Of a stretch of DNA of 64,000 nt, positions 11,566 to 22,546 are shown in pieces. Within the stretch, counting starts at the first letter, position 1, and each line of letters starts with the position of its first letter. Source of the DNA: Apricaphanius iberus (taxonomy: Eukaryota > Chordata > Actinopteri > Cyprinodontiformes > Aphaniidae); the NCBI GenBank assembly GCA_028564705.1, contig JAPXFQ010000192.1, forward strand, positions 186,001 through 250,000, given 5' to 3'. The notes under the pieces are model-generated. The model saw only the letters and a program-made list of their open reading frames with translations. It did not search any database and was not told the origin of the DNA. The translations under genes were made by a program, and so were the position numbers.

Positions 11566-11985
11566 GTGTGCTTTTTGCGACACTGTGCAGTTTGGTTTGT
11601 ACAAGCGCACTATCCACTCCCAGAACTGCAGATATTTTTGTATATGCTCCCTCTTGGCAGTGTTACCAGGAGACATGGAGTTAACTTTCACAGTTATGCT
11701 GATGATACACAGTTTTACATCTCCATGTCTCCTGATAACACACGGCCAATGGATGCACTTTTTAACTGCATTTTAGACATTAAATCCTGGATGGCAGAAA
11801 ACTTTCTCCAGCTCAACCAGGACAAAACTGAGGTTTTAGTTATCGGCCCTGAGGCTCAGAGAGAAAAACTTTTACCAAAACTGCAATCTCTTTCTTTTAA
11901 TCCTTCTCAGCAAGTAAAGAACCTGGGTGTGATTTTTGACTCTGAGCTGACTTTATCCCTCACATTAAAAATAACTTATAAATAG
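11566..11985 (+). pseudogene. L2 reverse transcriptase fragment with intact YADD box
   Basis: This is the longest open frame of the copy, 139 codons. The first ~25 codons are flanking sequence and L2 begins near residue 25 (YMLPLGS). It retains YADDT, the LNQDKTEVLVIG block and the NLGVIFD block of the RT thumb, then stops at TYK. It carries no endonuclease and no zinc-knuckle tail, so it cannot be active. Confidence 0.75.
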
Positions 11986-12840
11986 GTTTTTATCAACTGA
12001 AGAACGTCGCCAGAGTCTGCCCAATTAATGAGACTGAGTACTGAGCCACTGATGTATGATTTTATCACCTATAGAATATATTACTGTAATGCCCTGCTTT
12101 CTGGTCTTCCCAAAAACAGTATTTCAGGTTTATAACTATTACAAAATTCCGCAGCACGTGTCCTTACGAAGACCAGGAGGCGGGAGCATGTTTTTCCCCG
12201 TATATTTCAGGATCGATTTTTAAGGTTCTTTTAATGGTTTTGGCCCTTCTTATCTATCAGAGCTGCTTTTGCCATAAGAACCCTTGCGGCCTCTGCTCTC
12301 CTCTGGTAGCCGTCTCCTTATAATTCCAAAAGTCAGGACACGAACTCACGGTGAGGCATCCTTTCATTATTATGGCCCTCATCTCTAGAACAGGCTGCCA
12401 GAGGACCTCAAAGCCACAGAAAACGTTCATACTCACCTTTTTAGCTTTGCTTTTAATTAATTATTATTTATTAGTGTGTTTCATTGTTCTGTTTGTTTTA
12501 TTTGCTCATATTTTACCAAAGTTTTATTAGATATTTATGTTTTTATATGGTTAACTGTTTTTACTATTATATTATTACTACTTATTTTACTCATATTAGG
12601 TCTGGTTATTTTACATTTTTACTTATTAATCCTTCCAGTGTTTCCTCTGTGGGAGTCCTCTGCCTCGGGGGCGGTGTTCGGCTGCTGTGACCTGGGTGCT
12701 CTCTGGGTAGTGCTCAGGTGGAGGTGGGGGTTTCCACCCTCCCTCCTCTGGGCGCCCTGTGTCGGTGCCCTGGCTGCTGCCGTGGACCTGCTGCTGTCGG
12801 AGCAGACGGCTCTCCTGATGGCGTTTTCTTTACGTATCTG
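11636..12840 (+). mobile_element. L2-clade LINE, copy 5 (5'-truncated)
   Basis: The copy enters inside the RT core at MLPLGSVTRRHGVNFHSYA. It passes the catalytic box YADDTQFYISMS and continues with LDIKSWMAENFLQLNQDKTE and VKNLGVIFDSELTL before a stop at about 11985. The rest of ORF2 (DYITYRIYYCNALLSGL-like, then AARVLTKTRRREHV-like) is readable only with frame changes up to about 12460. From there a T-rich and then GC-rich 3' UTR runs to about 12840. The 5' cut inside the RT is typical for LINE insertions. Confidence 0.8.
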
Positions 12841-13309
12841 ACTCTTCTGAGCTCAGCCCAGTGTCTACCTATGGTCTTACGCATTTTGGGAAGGTGTGTA
12901 TGTGTGTGTGTGTGAATAAAGTTTGATAATTTAAAAGAGCCAATATTAAAATTAATCCAAGATTTGTAGCAACTGACTTCAGGGGGGTAGAGGACAGAGG
13001 GCAAATGGAACTATCAGATGTGTCCTGAATACATAATTTCCAAACACTGTGTGACATCGTTGACATTATCATAACAGATTCAGTGAGTCAGCTCGTGCTT
13101 TAATCATGCTGGAAAGGTGGCAGAGGGAAGTAAGTCATTCGAATATTCTAAAAATCTTCTGCTTAACAGTTAACATTTTCCGCACAAGGTGAAGCATGAT
13201 TTTCTAACCCTTTTTTTTAAGGCAAACATTTTTAAAGCTACATACATTAAATACATAAACTGTTAACTTCAAAACAAAAAGTTTAACACGCAAAATAAAT
13301 CCCAGAATG
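12841..13309. other. Unassigned, with a short (TG)n microsatellite
   Basis: Near 12894-12914 lies an interrupted TG repeat. The remainder shows no frame or repeat that I can place. Confidence 0.5.
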
Positions 13310-13782
13310 GAATACCTTGTTTTGCTGGGGAATTTAATGCTCATGTGGACAATGGCAGTTAGACCTGGAGAGGTGTGGTTGGGAGGAATGCACCCGCCTC
13401 CGGACCTTAATCAGAGTGGTGTTTAAGATCGACTTCTATGCTCATTATGGACTGTCCATAATGAAAACCATTTTCAAATATAAGGGGGAGAAAGACCTCC
13501 TCAATCCCACCAGCACGCCTTCCTGTTTGGAAGCAGAGTCTGGGATTCGGGGTCGGGCTCTCCATTTCTCTGGTTCTGAGGTCACCGAGGTCATGAAAGC
13601 TCATCGAGGCAAGGCTCCAGGGGTGGATGACATTCACTCAGAGTTCCTTGAGTCTCCAGATGTTGTGGGGCTCTGTCGTTAATGCAATATTGTGTGGACA
13701 TAAGGGGCAGTTTTTTTGGTATGGCAAACCAGGGTGGTTGTCCCCCTATTTAAAAAGGAACCTCGGAGGAACAATGCGTTTT
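13310..13782 (+). mobile_element. Rex3 (RTE-clade) LINE, first part
   Basis: With frame changes, the plus strand gives the end of the endonuclease (AGEFNAHVDNGS-like, ADLNQSGV-like) and then the segment before the RT: SGSEVTEVMKAHRGKAPGVD, DIHSEFLESPDVVGL and TRVVVPLFKKEPRR. These are signature blocks of Rex3, an RTE-clade element common in teleosts. The sequence stops at about 13782, where an L2 tail begins on the other strand. It resumes at about 15038 after a loss of roughly 40 codons. Confidence 0.85.
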
Positions 13783-15037
13783 CATCCAATTCAATTTCAA
13801 TTCACTTTTATTTATATAGCGCCAATTCACAACAAACGTCATCTCAAGGCACTTTACAACAAAAGTCATTTCAATACAATTATACAAACGTTCCAATCAG
13901 TTTAAAGTTTTCTATGTAAGGAATCCCAGCAGATTGCAATGAGTCATCAACGTGAGGTTGTGCCCGGATCATACAGACTCCAATCCTCAGCAATTCCTCA
14001 GCAATCCCTCATACTGAGCAAGCATGTAGCGACAGTGGAGAGGAAAAAACTCCCCTTTTAACAGGAAGAAACCTCTGGCAGAACCAGAACCTGGCTCAGT
14101 ACAAGCGGTCACCTGCCACGACCGTCTGGGGGTCTGAAAAGACAGAGAAGAGACAGCATGGAGGATGCGCTGTGACTTTGAGCATCATCTGGACCAATGT
14201 TCCCCATCCAGCAGGGGGCGCTGTAGTTGAGCAGGGTACCAGACCATGTGGAGCTTCTATAGAGAGAAAAATACTGAGAGAAAACTGGGTTAACAATCAC
14301 AATATCAGCAGAAAAAATATATCTGGAGAGTGGTAGAAGAAAAAAGTAGAAGAGAGAAGAAAATAGCTCAGGATAACCTAAGCGCGTCTAACTATAAGCT
14401 TTATCAAAAAGGAAGGTCTTAAGCCTAGTCTTAAAAACAGACAGAGTATCTGGCTCACTAACTAAAACTGGGAGCTGGTTCCACAGGAGAGGAGCCTGAT
14501 AACTAAAAGATATGCCTCCTATTCTACTTTTAGAAATCCTGGGAACTAACAGTAGACCTACATTCTGAGAACAAAGTGCTCTGTTATGAACACATGGAAC
14601 AATCAGATCTCTGATGTACGATGGAGCTTGATTATTAAGGGCTTTATAAGTAAGGAGGAGGATCTTAAACTCTGGGTTTAACAGGGAGCCAATGGAGAGA
14701 AGCCAAAACAGGAGAAATGTGATCTCTCTTTTTAATATTGATCAGAACTCTTGCTGGCGAATTTTGGATCAACTGAAGGCTTTTAATTGCATTTTGTGGA
14801 CTTCCTGATAATAAGGAATTGCAGTAGTCCAGCCTTGAAGTAACAAATGCATGGACTAGTTTCTCTGCATCACTCCTGGACAGGATGTTTCTGATTTTAG
14901 CAATAGTCCGGAGGTGAAAGAAATAAGTCTTAGAAACCTGTTTAATATGGGATTTAAATGTCATATCTTGGTCAAAAATTACACAGAGGTTCTTTACATT
15001 ATTACCAGAGGCCAAATTAATGTCATCCAGATGAAGT
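13783..15037 (-). mobile_element. L2-clade LINE, copy 2, inserted into Rex3
   Basis: This is the 3' third of an L2 on the minus strand. It has the C-terminal coding block (14665-15037, [40 protein letters not shown]), then a ~600-bp 3' UTR and the typical 3' end near 13790-13860 that reads, on the minus strand, AAGTGCCTTGAGATGACG then GGCGCTATATAAATAAA and an ATTGAA-rich tail. The 5' cut lies just after the ATGAAGTGAT sequence, inside ORF2. It splits Rex3 into two parts, so it is the younger insertion. Confidence 0.9.
14665..15037 (-). pseudogene. L2 ORF2 C-terminal domain
   Basis: The frame includes LASGNNVKNLCVIFDQDMTF, KIRNILSRSDAEKLVHAFVT and KKRDHISPVLASLHWLPVKP. It is the C-terminal domain of L2 ORF2 without the RT catalytic core. 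The listed frame upstream of about 15037 reads through Rex3 in the wrong orientation and is not part of the gene. Confidence 0.8.
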
Positions 15038-15730
15038 GATCCTTGCCATTGAACACTTGACCAGCTGTTCACCCTCAGCAGAGTCCTGGATGTTGTTTGG
15101 GAGTTTGCCCTACCACTGTATACTGTATATGTTTTATGGACTTGGAGAAAGTATTCGACCATTTCACTCAGGGAGGCCTTTGGGGGGGTATTCTGGGAAT
15201 ATGGGTTAACAGGCCCCTTTATATAGGCTGTTAGTTCCCTGTACAATCGCTCTCAGGGCTTGCTTCACATTACCTGCAGTCGGGGTCATGTCTGGTGAGA
15301 GTTGGACTCTGCCAAGTCTACCAATCCTGTTCATAACTTTAATGGACAGAACTTCTAGGCGCAGCCAAGGTGATGAGGTGATCCGTTTCAGTGGCCTCAG
15401 GTTTGAGTCTTTGCTTTCTGCAGATGATGTGGTCATCTTTCACTGGAGCGATTTTCAGCCGAAGCGGCTAGGATGAGAGCACCTCCAAATCTGAGACAAT
15501 GGTCTTGAGGTGCACAAGTGTAGAGTGCCTTATCCGGAACGAGGTCCTGTCCCAAGTGGAGGAGTTCATGTATCTGGGAGTCTTGTTCATGAAGTTAGGA
15601 AAAATGGAGCAGGGGAGATCAATCGTCAGATTGGCAGGGCTTCCTCATCTATGGTCACGAGCTCTGACTAGTGACCGACAGAACGAGATCACAGATGCAA
15701 GCGCCTGAGACTGTTGCAGCTTGTACATAT
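15038..15730 (+). mobile_element. Rex3 (RTE-clade) LINE, second part
   Basis: The reading resumes with the RT block before motif A (DQLFTLSRVLDVVWEFALPL). LEKVFDHF follows, corresponding to LEKAYDRV in intact copies. Then come GLTPTAGNVKQ-like sequence, PILFITLMDRTSRRSQGDEV and LRFESLLSADDVVIF, which contains the catalytic (A/S)ADD box. After that come VEEFMYLGVLFMKLGKMEQG and the C-terminal block. Several stops and frameshifts mark it as a dead copy. The 3' UTR is not clearly recognised beyond 15730. Confidence 0.85.
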
Positions 15731-16940
15731 GGCCATGAAGGTGTCGGGAGGTCGGAATATCCATCCGCCCAAATGATGTATGAACAATCTATTTTTAGCC
15801 ACAAAGAACTGTGGCAGACCCAACACAAACCTTATTTTCTTAAAATGAACTTCTGCTGTTCGGCAGGAGATTCTTGGCCTCTGGATTGTAGATTAAATGT
15901 ATTGATTGCTAAATGAAATCAGGTGACTGTTCCTGAAGCTACCAGTAACTGTCAGTGAGAAGTTATTGGTACGGTAATAATGCTAGGCTGTTAAGGGATT
16001 GTGTATAAGTGGAAGAATTATGACTGACAAGATATTTATTGTATTCTGCTGTGCCCCAGACAAACTTCCCCAGGGGGAATATAAAGTAGGATTCGATTAG
16101 ATTTGTAAACCATGACATTAAAGTGTATTATACAATACATGTTACCATGTACACTAAGCACCCAAAGGAATTCCACATGCGATGAAGAATCATGTGACTG
16201 TGTTTATAAAGATTATGATGTCATCAGAATGATGGAGTTTTCAGTCCGACCAAGATGACAGAATTAGAGGATTCTTCAAACAGGAGTCTGAGTCCGATCC
16301 AGTGGCTTGCTACTTTATTATACCAGGAGTAACACCTCAGTGTGACTCAACAGGATTGTCAGAATTATTACTTACTGTACCATCCATTACATTTCAAAGC
16401 TGAGAAGCATTATTGAATGTTCAAGACCAATGCAAATTGAAATGTCACTGATCCATGGAGACTGCTGCTGGATGACCTATTGTGATATTATAACTAGACC
16501 AACACCTTTGGGTCTCTTTGGGTTCTGTAATGCACAGTGACTCTACTTCCATGGTGTGGTATAGTATATGGATGAACCAGAACTTGCAGGCCTGAACATA
16601 CCTCTCTGCATCTGCAAATGTATAAACTCCTATTAACAGTGCTTTGGCTCAAGTAAACCACATCTTCCACTCAGTGATGTACAGTAATATACATAAAATA
16701 ATATGGTGGTTTAATAGTAATAATGAGAGAAATCAAAGATAACAAACAAAAAGGATTTCTCACCAGGACATTCCAGTTTTGTGCAATGGTTACTGGTAAT
16801 AGATAAATTATACAAATGGTGCAAACAGCAGAATTCTTCTCAGAGTATTTCTTATAAACAATCATTAATTTCCCTTCTCCGCTCTTGACCTAACTCATAA
16901 TTTTTCTCAGTTGGCTGTTTGGCACCTCCCTTTTGACACA
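15731..16940. other. No recognisable gene
   Basis: Unassigned sequence. A motif at 16053-16085 (CCCCAGACAAACTTCCCC and GGGGGAATATAAAG) resembles 3' ends of some fish LINEs but is too short to call. Confidence 0.45.
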
Positions 16941-17335
16941 GAATTTGGTCCATATCAAGATGATAGCATCATGTAGTTTCTGCAGATTTAGCGGCTGCAT
17001 GTGAATCTCCTATTCCACCACATCCCAAAGGGGCTCTATTGGGTTGAGATCTGGTGACTGTGGAGACCATTTTAGTACATTGGACTTCTTGTCATGTTCA
17101 AAAGACCAGTCTGAGATGATTGGAGCTTTACGACATGGTGCATTATCCTGCTGGAAGTAGCCATCAGAAGATGGGTAGACTGTGGTCTTAAAGGGATGGA
17201 CATGGTAAACAACAATACTCAGGTAGGCTGTGGCGGCACAGTGATGGTACTGAGGGGCCCAAAGTGTGCTAAGAAAATTTCCTCCGTGCCATTACACCAC
17301 CACAATCCTGAACCGTTGCTACATGTTTTTTGCTC
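16941..17335. repeat. Old dispersed repeat, family not assigned
   Basis: The segment around TTCCACCACATCCCAAAGG, GGTTGAGATCTGGTGACTG and TGGTGCATTATCCTGCTGG is a phrase I recognise as recurring in many fish genomes. No frame or terminal repeat allows a family name. It is abruptly cut near 17335. Confidence 0.4.
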
Positions 17336-18599
17336 AGTTTGTGGCTTTCTGTAGTCCTACGTCAAAGAGAAAGCCTCTCTTATCGAAGAATAAAGACCCT
17401 GCAAAAGCTGCACACTGCAAGGAAAAACACGGTGAAGTAGTACAAACGAGTGTAAGAAGCTCTGCAGGACAATGACGTTACAGACAGGACCCGGCACGGC
17501 TTGTGTGGGTAAGCCGATGCTAATACTACCCCGGTGTGGTGGGCTATAAATACGCTATCGGTATTTATTTATTCGCTAAAGCCCGGCGTAAAAACCTACA
17601 AGTTTGCTTGAGTAACAAGTATTCTGTGTGTGCGTGTTTCAGATGACTGCTCTGTGAAGTCGTCGCAGCCGACCGTTGGTTTGGTTGTTTAATCGGGCCT
17701 TGCAGTGATGAGACGTTCTTCTGGGTTTCACCGAAGCTCACTGGCTGCAGAACTTCAGGATGTCGGAACAAATTCATCTACATGTGCAGCAAACTATGTC
17801 CAGCGCTGGAGCGACACAGCTTTTCTCCTCTGTGTCCCCTTAAAGAAAGGAGTTACCATATACATGCTATGAATTCTATGAATTACAAACCACAACTATA
17901 TGTTTTGTAATAAAGCTGTGTGCTTTGAAAATGTTTTCAGATTTTTTAAATCAGCACCACTACAATGTGTTTTACAGATATCCCATCTTTGAGTAGGCTT
18001 AGGCTTTTAATCAGCTTTCAAATGTGTGCACTTTACTTATTTAGCAGTGCAAGACTTTTTTACTTTTAACAGGCAGAGCAAATGTTGCTATCAGATTTTT
18101 AAATTGTTGCTGAACCCTGATGCCAGTCATAATAAGGTAAAACGATTCCACCAACCAGCGTGTAATGAAACTGCAAATGATAATACAAGCGTATAACTTG
18201 GACATTTTTATTGGACAGGTATAGAAAAAGTTCAGAAACAAAAGTCCAGCTTCACATATCTGTGGGTCACGGTTTAGTCTGCAGCATCCCAGGAAGGTTT
18301 GATTGAAGGCAGATTGAAGGCATCGTGTCATCTCCACCCTCCGTAAGACGGTTTCCTGCTTCTGCTACATCAGAAGAAGGTGTTGATCCCGCTGCAACGG
18401 ATCGCAGATATTTTTTTAAAGTATTATGCTTACAGTGCATTTAAAACATACACTAAGAATTCAAATTAAGGAATAGAAACAAATATGTCTCACTGTGCTG
18501 CAGAAAACTTAAGTAGGTCATTCATATTTACAAAAAAAAACACGGCATCAGAAGTAATTTGGATAACTGATAATAAAAAGATTTCAAAATGGCGGTCGT
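17336..18599. other. No recognisable feature
   Basis: Unassigned sequence with only short frames. Confidence 0.45.
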
Positions 18600-18850
18600 T
18601 TTTTATTAAAAGACGCTGTCAAGTTACTCACCAGTGACTCCGCCCTCTAGCCAATCAGTGACCGACTGCCATCTGACGTCACTTTTCAGTACCAGTTCAG
18701 CACGGATGGGACCACAGCTGAGGTGGTACGAAAAATAGTATCGGCTCGGCTTGGAGCGGCTCAGGCAGACTTCTGCCAGTGGAGAGTAAAAGGTACTGAG
18801 GCTGAGTCGATCCGAGTCGAATCGTATCGTACCGGTAGAGAGACATCTAA
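18600..18850. repeat. MITE-like GC-rich end sequence
   Basis: The segment contains GCTGAGGTGGTACG, AAATAGTATCGGCTCGGCTT and GACTTCTGCCAGTGG, phrases typical of a family of short inverted-repeat DNA elements in fish. I cannot see a matching opposite end nearby, so the element boundaries are unknown. Confidence 0.3.
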
Positions 18851-20423
18851 AGTTTTACTTTGGTATTGAAAATTTCCTGAATGTTTGAAAGACATACATC
18901 AAATTTTGTTGAAAGGTGAAGTGCTTCCATTGAGTTATATTTAGATGATGACATTTCTCTTATATTTGCCACATAACATTTATAGTTTCTTTTTACCTCT
19001 ATATCCTTTCAATTTTCTTTTTTTAAAGACCAAAGGTTTCTGAGCTGAATTTGATTTAAAAGGCAAACAAAACATGTTGCTTTGCTTTGACAATCTGGAT
19101 ATTATCTCCAAGTTCCATTTAATGTAAATACTGCATCTAGTAGCAGTTCTACCCAGACACTTCAGTAAAAATGTGTAGCTACTTGGTATTCTAATTAAGA
19201 GATTCTAAATGTCATTTAAACACATTGCACTGTCATGGTCATTGTGTGGAACCGCGTAATTTGTCACAGAAATCACCCTTCATACAATATTAATTTCCCT
19301 CTGAAGACCTCTGCAATAAAAGGTTATAAACTGACTTAAATATTAAATAGCCCTGCCTTAAGGACATGAAGCTCATTCTAGTTGGAACACTTTCCCGTTT
19401 CCCCCCTCATGCTCTTTCTTCCTCATCTGTCCGTACGCCCCGCTCCACTCTAAGCATGCATCAGAGGCATTCAGGCATTCATGTAGTGATAACAAATCCA
19501 AATTATACTGCAGAAAAAGTGCTTTCATTTGTCGAGTAGTCACTGAGCGGAAGCTCTGAAATGGGGCTTTGGTAAACGTGAAGAGTCTTTTTATGTGGTG
19601 TGTATCTGCGTGTGTGTGTGTGTTTGTATAAAAAAAATAGATAATTATAAAAATCCACAGTTACGTTTTTTTCCCTCCCTTTGTTTGCCTCAAAAAAAGA
19701 CAAAGAGGGAAGGGGGTCATAATCAGTGTATTGTTTGTCCTTTCCACTTATGATTGACAAACAAAAATGAATTTTTTTTTTTTTTTTTTTTTTAATAGAA
19801 AACACAAAAAAGTCATGTATCTTAGTTTTTGAATATTACTCATGAATCAGAAATACAAAATGTAAAAACAGGCTGCATTTTAGAAGTTGACTTTAAAATT
19901 TTAATTGCACAAATGTACGTGAAGTGGCGTTACACCATTTTCTGGGTGGCGCTGTTTTTTTAATTCTTCCACAGGTCACCAACTGTGACAGTAGATGCTC
20001 CTATCATATAATGTAACCCCTCCATCACTCATGAAAGAAGTGTTAGTGGGTCGGAACAATTTTAGGTGACACTGTGTGCACAGATAAGTTATGGAATTCA
20101 CATTTTTTAGCTTAAAGTTTACACAAAGCAAGTGGCTCAGAGATGACCAATTCTACAACTCACAGGTCCTATGATACTACGTGAACCTTCCATAGCCTTT
20201 GCAAAACCGTCTTCACCTATCAAAGTTTATTGATGACGTAATGAATGTTAAAAAGTGGAAATATGTTTATTTAGGGAAACCCAGCAAAACAGCACCCCAT
20301 AGATTTCACAGAATCTGATTGTTGCAGAAAATAGCCTATTGTGGCAACTGCGCCTTTCACACTTGCTGAATAAAGATAATGTCACAATGCATTCTGGGAG
20401 GTAGCCCGTGACAAATCTGCACC
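18851..20423. other. No recognisable gene; poly(T) tract
   Basis: Unassigned sequence. A run of about 24 T lies near 19770-19793. The minus-strand frame spanning 19503-19805 reads through it and through a TG-rich stretch, so it is a low-complexity artefact. Confidence 0.5.
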
Positions 20424-20800
20424 ACATGAAAGTATTCACACTCCTAGGAAAAGTATTTACACCCCTTGGAAAAGTTTGCCAAAGTATTTAAACATGTCAG
20501 GAAAGTATTCTGACATTTAAACCGCTTTGATTTTTTTTCAGACCTATGAAAAGTACCCACATCTATTTGAAAAGTATTTACAACCCTTAAAAAATTTTCA
20601 GACCTCTTTCAAAGTTATTTACGCACCTCAGAGAAGTATTCACAAACCTAGAAAATGTGTTTACATCTCTTGAAAAAAACATCCACACCCCTTGGAAAAG
20701 TATTTAAAACCCCTTTGAATATTTTTACACACCTATGAAAAATACTTACTCCCATTTGAAAATGAATTACACCACTAAGAAAATAATTTGCATCCCTTAG
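20424..20800. repeat. Degenerate tandem repeat, unit about 20-27 bp
   Basis: About fifteen imperfect units follow a shared pattern near GGAAAAGTATTTACACCCCT. Examples are seen near 20447, 20467, 20560, 20690 and 20735. Spacing and sequence drift, so this is an old minisatellite. No frame runs through it. Confidence 0.75.
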
Positions 20801-21467
20801 ACATGGTAAATGTGTCAGGAAACAGAGCAGAGGATGAAGTTATCTGGCTGTTTTATTAGGCATTCTCTCAAATGCAGAGGAGATGAACGTGATGGAGATC
20901 GTTTGGAGCTGAGAGCTAACTTTGATTGGTCTGGAGGAGTTAAGACATGATTAGTCTGGAGCACAAACACAGGATGCCTGTCGCAGGAGGAGTTCAGGGC
21001 TGAAGAACCAAATGATTGAACAGGATGGAAGTGAGTGAGGTGTTGGCAGGAGGCTTTCTAATCCAAACCTGGCGACTCAAACCCCAAGTGCAGGCCTCAG
21101 ACCTTGCTCCTGCAGACAGTCCTTCTATTCTCTGTCAATCTGCAAACTCCAAAGTATCAGAGTAATTCACACAAAGACCCGGGATTTTATGTTGGCATAT
21201 ATGTCAGGAATGAAACAGTATCATCCAGTGATTCCGTTGCATTTGAGTTTTCAGTAGAGCAATTCCTTTTATTGAAGGATTCAGAGCATTAACAAATAGA
21301 TTCATCCTCATTGGATACAAAATATTACCATCTACTGAATAAACAGTTTAACACCTCCTTTTTACGTGTCTCCGATTGTGTTGACAGTAACCTATGACAC
21401 AACTTCTCTTGAAACAATGCTGTTCTCTATCTATGTTTCCACACGTTCCTCTTAGATGTGACCAGTG
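20801..21467. other. No recognisable feature
   Basis: Unassigned sequence without a supported frame. Confidence 0.4.
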
Positions 21468-21640
21468 TTGCCACAGTTACTTTGAAAAAGTAATATGATT
21501 ACTGACTATTGATTACTCCTTCTTAAGTAACTTAGTTACTTTACTTATTGCTTTATTTTAAAAGTAAATAAGTTAGATTACAAGTTACCTTATTAGTTAC
21601 TTTCAGCAGCACCCAATAACACTCCCCACTGCCTCAACAT
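21468..21640. mobile_element. hAT-type terminal sequence
   Basis: The segment begins CAGTGTTGCCACAGTTACTT and continues with the alternating GTTACTTT / AAAGTAA pattern known from ends of many fish hAT elements. The opposite end is not seen, probably because an L2 copy follows at about 21655. Confidence 0.5.
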
Positions 21641-21654
21641 AAACACCATAACTA

Positions 21655-22283
21655 TCTTAGTTCATAGTCTTGTCACCTCTCGACTTGACTACTGCAACTC
21701 CCTCCTCTTTGGCCTCCCTCAGAAATACCTCCATAAGCTTCAGATGGTTCAGAACTCAGCTGCTCGCATCATCACCAAAACCCCCTCCTTTCACCACATC
21801 ACCCCCATCCTTCAACAGCTGCACTGGCTCCCCGTCACATCCCGCATTGAATTTAAAATCCTCCTGCACACATTTAAAGCTATTCACAACCTCGCCCGCC
21901 CATATCTATCAGACCTCCTCCATCTTGCCACCTCCTCCCGCTTACTCAGGTCCTTCTCTTCCATCCATCTCACTGTCCCTTCTTTCCGTCTCAGCACCAT
22001 GGTGAGGAGAGCCTTCAGCCGCTCTGCTCCGCAACTCTGGAATTCACTCCCACCTGACATCCGTAACACCGACACTCTTCCCCTGTTCAAATCCAGACTC
22101 AAAACTCACCTCTTCAAGACCACATACTCCTCGTAAATAGCTTCCCATGTGTTTTTATTTTCTGTATTTCTTTTTATCTATTGTTGTTGTTTTATTCTGT
22201 TCATTTTTACTTTGTTTTATTGTAGAGTGTCCTTGAGTGACCTGAAAGGCGCTTCCAAATAAAATTTATTATTATTATTATTA
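21655..22283 (+). mobile_element. L2-clade LINE, copy 6 (3' end only)
   Basis: The coding part on the plus strand has [21 protein letters not shown] sequence, [38 protein letters not shown] and [20 protein letters not shown]. It ends at a stop at 22136 after [13 protein letters not shown] short UTR follows with a (ATT)n tail at 22263-22283. The family differs from copies 1-3 in codon-level sequence and 3' tail. It carries only the C-terminal domain. Confidence 0.85.
21744..22136 (+). pseudogene. L2 ORF2 C-terminal domain (130 codons open)
   Basis: The frame is open from [10 protein letters not shown] to the natural stop and matches the L2 C-terminal domain without a break. The L2 homology continues upstream in another frame to about 21655. 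It lacks endonuclease and RT and is therefore inactive. Confidence 0.75.
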
Positions 22284-22546
22284 TAACCAGTTTTGCCAAT
22301 ACTCACTTTATTGGAAGTGCATTTTAACAGTAAGAATGGAAATATATAGTTGTTTTTTAACCTCACATTTACACCAGCAAATATGAAGGAATAAGCTGCA
22401 TCTTGGGGACATATTTGCTTGCTCACTGCACATACTACTTGAGAGTCCCACTAGGGGGCAGAGTAGGCCAACAGAGTACGGAACTCAAAACAAAACAAAC
22501 ATGGCGACTGCAAAGGAGATCATCAGCTGTTTTGGCAGCAGTATTG

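Noticed and set aside
12714..13004. Minus-strand frame with HTHTHTH
   Set aside because: It translates the (TG)n microsatellite and the L2 3' UTR.
19503..19805. 100-codon minus-strand frame
   Set aside because: It begins in a poly(T)/poly(A) tract (lysine run) and crosses a TG repeat. No motif.
20424..20800. Possible CRISPR array
   Set aside because: The units are contiguous and diverged, without regular spacers, and the surroundings are clearly vertebrate.
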